From a virus: DNA of 44,357 bases. The position numbers and the translations under genes are program-made. Location: positions 1 through 44,357 of IMG/VR virus record IMGVR_UViG_3300042478_000574; one strand, given 5' to 3'. This document shows, one piece after another, positions 39,358-44,357 of the stretch. The notes beneath the pieces are model-generated. The model searched no databases and was not told the DNA's origin. It saw only the letters and a list, made by a program, of their open reading frames with translations. Within the stretch, counting starts at the first letter, position 1; each line of letters starts with the position of its first letter.

Positions 39358-39558
39358 TCAACCCTTGAGACTATCTTTGATGCGTTGAATCTTGTCGTCC
39401 TCTTTACGGACGATCTTCAGGTAGGTGACAATAGAAAGGAGCACCTGGACGATGCTGTTCTCTTTTAGTTTGCTGTTGCCGATGACTTCAGAGCCCAGGA
39501 ACAGGGCAAAGAAGACCAGGGTCTCGTAGGAGACTTTGATGCCAAGAATGGTAAGCAT
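39358..39558 (-). CDS. Small membrane protein, holin candidate
   Basis: The product has 66 residues. MLTILGIKVSYETLVFFALF and LGSEVIGNSKLKENSIVQVL form one clear and one possible membrane helix, followed by a charged tail (KIVRKEDDKIQRIKDSLKG). This is the size and layout of a class II holin. It precedes the C39-like peptidase and follows a strong terminator, so it begins a separate operon. Confidence 0.7.
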   Translation of the reverse strand: MLTILGIKVSYETLVFFALFLGSEVIGNSKLKENSIVQVLLSIVTYLKIVRKEDDKIQRIKDSLKG

Positions 39559-39573
39559 GGTTTTTTCTCAAAG

Positions 39574-39600
39574 AAAAAGGGGCCCCATTGCTGGGACCCC
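39574..39600 (-). terminator. Intrinsic terminator after the tail genes
   Basis: On the minus strand GGGGTCCCA pairs with TGGGGCCCC (9 bp, one T-G pair) around a GCAA tetraloop, followed by TTTTTC. It divides the tail block from the holin-peptidase block. A perfect 14-bp palindrome CTCCTAATTAGGAG lies upstream at about 39612-39625. Confidence 0.92.
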
Positions 39601-39704
39601 GGTGTGGTTAATCTCCTAATTAGGAGAAAGTTAGGAGGTGATTAGTGAAGGTGCCTAACGTGCCTAGCGACGTTATGCAGGGGTGGTGACGTTAGAGAGT
39701 AGGT

Positions 39705-39968
39705 CTACTCTGCTTCACTAGGGACAACTTGCTGTGCGGCTTGCTCTGCTAGATACAAATCAAGCGCGGAAACATACGGCTCTAGGATCGAAAAATTAGT
39801 AATGATCTCGTTTGGAGGCTTAGGCCTACCTTTGTATTCAATTTCACCTTCTGTGTCGTACCACTGGATAGCGTGAATGGTGACATCGTCAAAAGGCCAC
39901 TCGGAGAGGTTGGCCGCATCATCATCGCGGCGAATCCAGCGATCTGCTGGGATAACGGTAACTCTCAT
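39705..39968 (-). CDS. Small conserved protein after the tail fibre
   Basis: The product has 87 residues (MRVTVIPADRWIRRDDDAAN, then DVTIHAIQWYDTEGEIEYKG and PPNEIITNFSILEP). The IHAIQWYDTEGEIEY segment recurs in many phages directly after tail fibre genes, where such proteins are annotated as structural or fibre-related hypotheticals. It overlaps the previous gene with ATGA. Confidence 0.75.
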   Translation of the reverse strand: MRVTVIPADRWIRRDDDAANLSEWPFDDVTIHAIQWYDTEGEIEYKGRPKPPNEIITNFSILEPYVSALDLYLAEQAAQQVVPSEAE

Positions 39969-40258
39969 GATGCTACATCTAATATAGGGAATGTACTTGC
40001 AGCTGCTAGAAGTGCATGCTGCTGGTTGACCGCAACGACTTCATTGCGGAAGGACTCCACAGCAGCACCAGTCTGACGGCTCTGCTGGGCGTTCTCAATC
40101 AGCAGCACGGGCAGCCACGTCATCGCACAGCCCCATTCGTCCACCTCTTTGCCGGTGTTGGCGTTGGTTCCACGCACCTGGGTAAACCAGGAGCACTTGA
40201 TACCGATGCAGTCTTTTTTGATCAGGGGGCAATAGGTGCCAGGCTTTATTTGCGTCAT
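39965..40258 (-). CDS. Small Cys-containing protein after the tail fibre
   Basis: The product has 97 residues. The N-terminus TYCPLIKKDCIGIKCSWFTQ with a later DEWGCAMTWLPV makes a four-cysteine zinc-like cluster. A helical Gln/Ala-rich tail follows. It starts four bases past the fibre stop. Relatives in cyanophages are unassigned to my knowledge; a role in fibre assembly or in the virion is possible. Confidence 0.75.
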   Translation of the reverse strand: MTQIKPGTYCPLIKKDCIGIKCSWFTQVRGTNANTGKEVDEWGCAMTWLPVLLIENAQQSRQTGAAVESFRNEVVAVNQQHALLAAASTFPILDVAS

Positions 40259-40261
40259 GGG

Positions 40262-42922
40262 TTAGTTCTTGGTGGCCAGGATTACGTCAACGTATTGCAC
40301 AGCAAAGTCCAGCGCGGTGCCGGTGAAGGTGTGGTTGTGGGCGTTCATTGAGAGGCTGTGGTTGTGTGAGCCGCCACTACCAGTAGCTGCTGTCGTGACA
40401 TTGCCCGTAAAGTTTGTGGGACTCGACGGATTTTGGCCCTGACCGCCGACAAGGTTGGGGCCCACCGTGCCGCTGGCGATGGCCGCGTGTCGCTCGATGT
40501 GAGTGTGACTCGGAATTTGACTTTCAGTCAGTGTCGTACTGCCAACCGTGCCGGTATCTGTCGTGTTTCCAATCGTTCCAGAAGGTGTGCGGCTGGCGAA
40601 AACCGATGTAAACGCCGTTGTACCACCAGAGCCAGCCGAGCCACTGACAACGCGTAGGGCCTTGTTGTCGTGCGTGGTGCTCTTGGTCCAGCCGGTGGGT
40701 GCTGCCGTTTGAGCAAACAGCATCACCGTGCCAGCTGGGAAGGCAGCGATTCCCGTCAGGTTGGCGCCTGAGACTGCCGGAAGGGTTGCAGGAAACCTGG
40801 CATCTGGGATGGTCCCTGAACTGAGGTTCGAGGCGTTCAGTGCAGTAAGGCTGGCGCCGCTACCGCTAAACCCTGAAGCCGTTGCTGTACCAGTAGTGGT
40901 GACGTTCTGAGAGCCAAAGTCAGGGCTGATCTTGGTGCCTACGATGGCCGCCGTTGCGCTGATGTCTGAGTTGACAATCGTTCCATCGGCAAGCATGGTG
41001 CTCGTGACCGTGCCAGTATCAGCAGTAGTGACAATTCCAGCTGGAAGTGAGTTTGTAGTTACTCCTGTGACGATCCCTTTGTCATTAACAGTAATTGCCG
41101 GTATCAGGGATGACGATCCGTAAGTTCCTGCGGTTACACCAGAAGTTGCCAATTTGCTATTGGCAATAGCTGCTGTGGCGCTGATGTCAGCATTAACAAT
41201 CGTGCCATCAGCAATCATCGTGCTGGTGACGGTGCCGGTGTCAGCGGCAGTGATAGCTGTTCCGCTGATCTTGGTCTTGTCAATTGCTGCTCCGGCGGCC
41301 ACCTTGGCGTCTGTAACGCTGCTATCGGTCGGAGTGCGCGTATCGCTCAGTCGAGAATCGGTCGTAACCACAACAGCGTCCCCGCTCTTGCTGAGTGCGC
41401 CGGGAACGTCAATATTTCCTGCTGCGTCAGCAGTAAGCCTGGCGACACCACCGGTAATCAGGGCAAGTTCGTCCGCTCCAGTCCTGCCAACGCCTGTATT
41501 TGTGTCGCCATCAAAGACATAGGCAGGGGTTGCAGTAGAAGTGCTGCTGTCTCCCTTGAGTTGACCCGTAAGCGTTCCGCCTGTTTGGGCTAGGTATCTT
41601 GTCTCTGGATCGTTTGGGTAGTATTGAATCCAGCTCCATGTGGAACCTGTCGAGTTGTAAACAATGCGAACACTTAGGCCGGCATCGCCAGCAAAGCCAG
41701 CAGGCACGCCAGCAAGAGGTGTGAAACTTTGGATTCCCGTGCTATCTGTTACCTCAACGGCATCACCATTGGAAGGTGTGCTTGGAATAGCTGCGACGTT
41801 AGCTACGACATCATAGAGAACAGCACTGGCCACAGCAGATGCAGCGGCATTCGCAATTGCCACAGCCTCTAGCGCATTGCTGTTTGCTGCCGTGCCAAAG
41901 TCAGTAGCCGTTTGCGCTTCATCAAGTGCATCATTTGCAATTGAGACCGCATTGTTGGCAGCTGTTAGTGCAGAAGAGGCGTTTGTACTTGCCGTATTTG
42001 CAATCGTTACTGCGGCTGACGCGTTTGTCGAAGCAGTATTAGCAGTCGTTACTGCGGCTGACGCATTAGTACTTGCGGTATTTGCAGTTGAAACAGCCGC
42101 AGATGCATTACTTGCTGCTGTGTTAGCAGTGGATAGAGCCGTTGATGCATTACTTGCTGCAGTGTTAGCAGTGCTAAGTGCAGTAGATGCATTGGTGGCT
42201 GCAGTGTTGGCTGTACTAACAGCACTGTTGGCAGAGCTGACTGCACTAGAAGCGTTAGATGCAGCAGTATTCGCTGTTGAGACCGATGCTGAGGCATTAG
42301 TTGATGCTGTATTAGCTGTTGTAACAGCGATTGAAGCATTGCTAGAGGCGGTGTTAGCCGTGGTTACTGCTGCGCTAGCGGCTGTCGAGGCTGAATTAGC
42401 AGTTGACAAAGCCGTTGAGGCATTTGAAGCTGCTGAATTAGCTGTATTAACAGCGTTCGTAGCGTTTGTCGAAGCTGTATTTGCAGTAGTTACTGCCGCT
42501 GAAGCATCGGATGCTGCTGTATTGGCAGTTGAGACTGCTGCTGTTGAATTTGAAAGTGCTGTAGAAGAAGCGTTAAGGGCAGAATTAGCTGTCGCTGTAG
42601 CAGATGCAGCTTCATTAGCGCTTTCCTGGCTTACATATAGGGTCTGAAGCGAATTATCATTCAGATCCTGAGCCCTGATAGCAGAACCAGGATAGAATGT
42701 AGCTTGAGGCGTATTAGAATTAGTCTCCCTGTAGATCCTAATCGCCACTCCATTAGCAGGAGCAGTATTAAAGGAAACAGTGGTAGCGTTGGCCAGGGTA
42801 TATGCAGTTGTTGCAACTCCATTAAGGGTGACCTTAATGTCCGTTGTCTCAAGGTATGGGAAAGTGAAGGAATAGTTCGTAGTTGAACCATTCCCTGTAT
42901 ATGTATTTTGAGTTACAGCCAT
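40262..42922 (-). CDS. Tail fibre protein (T7 gp17 N-terminus, coiled-coil repeats, collar-like tip)
   Basis: The product has 886 residues. Residues 1-150 match the T7 gp17 virion-binding domain (NGSTTNYSFTFPYLETTDIK, FYPGSAIRAQDLNDNSLQTL). Residues about 115-360 are near-perfect Ala/Thr/Ser/Asn repeats of about 14 residues (for example VTTANTASTNASAA), a long trimeric stalk. A beta-rich shaft follows, and the C-terminus is a tail collar-like tip (FPAGTVMLFAQTAAPTGW with GSHNHSLSMNAHNHTFTG and histidine triads) that probably meets the host surface. The repeats are imperfect at the DNA level. It follows the gp16-like gene by 30 bases. Confidence 0.95.
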   Translation of the reverse strand: MAVTQNTYTGNGSTTNYSFTFPYLETTDIKVTLNGVATTAYTLANATTVSFNTAPANGVAIRIYRETNSNTPQATFYPGSAIRAQDLNDNSLQTLYVSQESANEAASATATANSALNASSTALSNSTAAVSTANTAASDASAAVTTANTASTNATNAVNTANSAASNASTALSTANSASTAASAAVTTANTASSNASIAVTTANTASTNASASVSTANTAASNASSAVSSANSAVSTANTAATNASTALSTANTAASNASTALSTANTAASNASAAVSTANTASTNASAAVTTANTASTNASAAVTIANTASTNASSALTAANNAVSIANDALDEAQTATDFGTAANSNALEAVAIANAAASAVASAVLYDVVANVAAIPSTPSNGDAVEVTDSTGIQSFTPLAGVPAGFAGDAGLSVRIVYNSTGSTWSWIQYYPNDPETRYLAQTGGTLTGQLKGDSSTSTATPAYVFDGDTNTGVGRTGADELALITGGVARLTADAAGNIDVPGALSKSGDAVVVTTDSRLSDTRTPTDSSVTDAKVAAGAAIDKTKISGTAITAADTGTVTSTMIADGTIVNADISATAAIANSKLATSGVTAGTYGSSSLIPAITVNDKGIVTGVTTNSLPAGIVTTADTGTVTSTMLADGTIVNSDISATAAIVGTKISPDFGSQNVTTTGTATASGFSGSGASLTALNASNLSSGTIPDARFPATLPAVSGANLTGIAAFPAGTVMLFAQTAAPTGWTKSTTHDNKALRVVSGSAGSGGTTAFTSVFASRTPSGTIGNTTDTGTVGSTTLTESQIPSHTHIERHAAIASGTVGPNLVGGQGQNPSSPTNFTGNVTTAATGSGGSHNHSLSMNAHNHTFTGTALDFAVQYVDVILATKN

Positions 42923-42952
42923 TTACGCTATGTGTTTAGGTTGGCAGGCGGA

Positions 42953-44357
42953 TTATTTGTTTTGAAGAATGTAGCTAGGTGTTTCCTGACCACGAAGCTG
43001 GAGCTCACCACTCAGTTGTTCTTGGTATTGGCGACGCATCACGTCATCACGGTTTGAGAGCTGTACCTCAGCAAGACGCTTGGCACGATCCAGAGCAACG
43101 TTAATCTTGTTGTAAACGTTTTCCCAGAGCTCAGGTTTGACCTGTGTACCGTTGCCTCGTGCAGTACGGATCGCTTCACGCCAAGCTTTGGCATTGGTGG
43201 AATTCATAATGCCTTGGAGTTCTTTCTTAAAGTATCCCTGCTTGCCAATCAAGCTGTACAGCTCAGAACGTTCCTGCGGTGTGTACTTAACACCCTTGCT
43301 GTTCTTCATGAAGCTTGGACGGGAGTCATACTCAATGTCCACAAGGAACTGACGCTCTGGTGAGATGCCGTCATAGACCTTCATTGGGCTAACAGCGTTA
43401 AAAGCTCTAACGAAAAAGTTTTCAGGGTATCCAATCTTGTTCCCATCAACCCAATCGTGTGCATCAGGGAGAGCACTCTTAGGATCGATCACATCAGTGA
43501 ACTTGTTACGGTTCCTGAGAAGCTGTGTGAACTCCATATCAACCTCTCTGAGCTGTGGTGCCAACAGACGACCAAGTTCGTTCCTAGCGCCACTGAGAGG
43601 TGCGAGGGAGCTGGCAAAGGAAGCAGCCCACCTGTTGAGTGCAGCAGGGTTACCGGCAAGGACATCATTCATTGGCTCCAGACCAGCAAGCGGAGATTTG
43701 TTGGTAATATTGGCACCAAGGATGAAACCCAGTTTGTTGATTGTGGTTGCAAGATCCGACTCAGTAATCGAGTCGAAATTATCCATTACATCAGCAGTCA
43801 ATGCCAGAAAATCAGAGATAGGACCAAGCCCGTCATAGGAATACCACTTACCATCAATTGCTTTGTAGGTACGTGCCTTCCATCCGAGGTCTTGCCTAAC
43901 CCTTTGGCGCTCCTTATCGTAATGACCGTTACCACGGAGGCTGCTGTTCATAAACATCCCAGCAGCTGCCATCATGGTGATGGTTCCAATTGCCTTTCGG
44001 CCTCTTATCTCGGCTCTAAGAGTATTAAACGTCTGCTCAATATTCTCGTCAATAGGAAGTCCTTTGGAAGTCAAGATTTCGACGATTTCATCGGTTGTGA
44101 ACTTGGTTCCAGGAAGGGCAATCCGGTTGTAGTCTTTGAGAAACAGTGATACAGGGCTATGCTTGTTAGCCATTGAGATCATGTTTGCCGATGTTGTCGG
44201 GAACATGATGAAAGGCTTAATAACTGGGTATTGGGCGATGAAGTTTGAGAGAGCAGAAACACCTGCATTGTCCAGGTTCATAACTATCTCTCTACTTGCA
44301 TAATCCACTGCTTTATCCCTGATCATTCCAGTACTGTCAAACATTTCGTTGTACTGG
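42953..44357 (-). CDS. gp16-like internal virion protein, C-terminal part (continued from 1-2583)
   Basis: This is the C-terminal third of the gene that begins at 2583. In the circular genome the coding frame passes from position 1 to 44230 and ends at 42953 after about 426 more codons. The last 127 bases of the window repeat its middle part. Segments such as AIGTITMMAAAGMFMNSSLR (hydrophobic) and LGPISDFLALTADVMDN are typical of podoviral ejection proteins. The C-terminus ends RGQETPSYILQNK. No enzyme motif is visible. Confidence 0.85.
   Translation of the reverse strand, partial: QYNEMFDSTGMIRDKAVDYASREIVMNLDNAGVSALSNFIAQYPVIKPFIMFPTTSANMISMANKHSPVSLFLKDYNRIALPGTKFTTDEIVEILTSKGLPIDENIEQTFNTLRAEIRGRKAIGTITMMAAAGMFMNSSLRGNGHYDKERQRVRQDLGWKARTYKAIDGKWYSYDGLGPISDFLALTADVMDNFDSITESDLATTINKLGFILGANITNKSPLAGLEPMNDVLAGNPAALNRWAASFASSLAPLSGARNELGRLLAPQLREVDMEFTQLLRNRNKFTDVIDPKSALPDAHDWVDGNKIGYPENFFVRAFNAVSPMKVYDGISPERQFLVDIEYDSRPSFMKNSKGVKYTPQERSELYSLIGKQGYFKKELQGIMNSTNAKAWREAIRTARGNGTQVKPELWENVYNKINVALDRAKRLAEVQLSNRDDVMRRQYQEQLSGELQLRGQETPSYILQNK
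44231..44357. repeat. Terminal duplication, copy 2
   Basis: Exact copy of bases 1-127. One copy should be removed to obtain the circular unit. Confidence 0.95.

Noticed and set aside
42000-42560. Possible CRISPR-like array
   Set aside because: The periodic repeats are about 42 bases, continuous, without spacers, and encode the fibre stalk.
41877-42647. Plus-strand frame of 256 codons, Ala/Val-rich
   Set aside because: It is the antisense reading of the tail fibre stalk repeats.
43457-44149. Plus-strand frame of 230 codons
   Set aside because: Antisense of the gp16-like gene, with no domain and a Cys/Ser-rich composition.

Overview
The window is one complete genome of a T7-like cyanophage (a podovirus of the marine picocyanobacterial type, host probably Synechococcus or Prochlorococcus). 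The first 127 bases recur as the last 127 (44231-44357), so the sequence is a circularised contig with a 44,230-bp unit, opened by chance inside the large internal virion protein gene. Cyanobacterial host range is shown by a phage psbA (photosystem II D1) between the scaffold and capsid genes, by a class I ribonucleotide reductase, and by an attachment site matching a tRNA-Leu gene. The T7 family is shown by a single-subunit RNA polymerase, gp2.5 ssDNA-binding protein, endonuclease I, primase-helicase, family A DNA polymerase, gp6-type exonuclease, portal, scaffold, capsid, gp11/gp12 tail tubes, gp14/15/16 internal proteins, a gp17 fibre and a gp19 terminase, all in T7 order.

Nearly every gene is on the minus strand, so the reading order runs from high to low coordinates. 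Around 34.3-32.4 kb lie thyX, two small genes, one plus-strand ribbon-helix-helix gene and a roughly 570-bp gene-free segment; this is the probable junction of the packaged linear ends. From 32.4 to 29.3 kb come small early genes with two strong terminators. From 29.2 to 27.7 kb is a control and integration island: a MarR-like regulator with inverted repeats ahead of it, a complete tyrosine recombinase, and a 39-bp tRNA-Leu attP. From 27.7 to 16 kb are RNA polymerase and the replication and nucleotide genes. From 16 to 2.6 kb are the virion genes, with an RlpA-like gene and psbA inserted between scaffold and capsid, a tRNA-like element after psbA, and a classic terminator after the capsid gene. 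The gp16-like gene crosses the contig ends (2583 to 1, then 44230 to 42953). From 42.9 to 34.5 kb are the tail fibre, two small genes, a terminator, lysis-type genes (two membrane proteins and a C39-like peptidase), small terminase, two HNH-type genes, a disordered Arg/Gly/Pro-rich protein and large terminase.

The least expected signals are: (1) two separate word families (ACCTATCCACT and TGTTCACAATCAC, minus strand) repeated in one orientation only across the early and middle region, several just 16-21 nt before start codons, which look like phage promoters or regulator sites; (2) the integrase, attP, MarR and RHH set, suggesting integration or a switch in a phage otherwise built as lytic; (3) an RlpA-like gene directly ahead of psbA; (4) a DNA polymerase split into exonuclease and polymerase reading frames; (5) a ribonucleotide reductase beta subunit without the usual radical tyrosine; and (6) an internal virion protein that joins a transglycosylase domain to a LytM-like domain lacking most of its zinc ligands.

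All calls were made by reading the sequence; no database search or computed fold was available.
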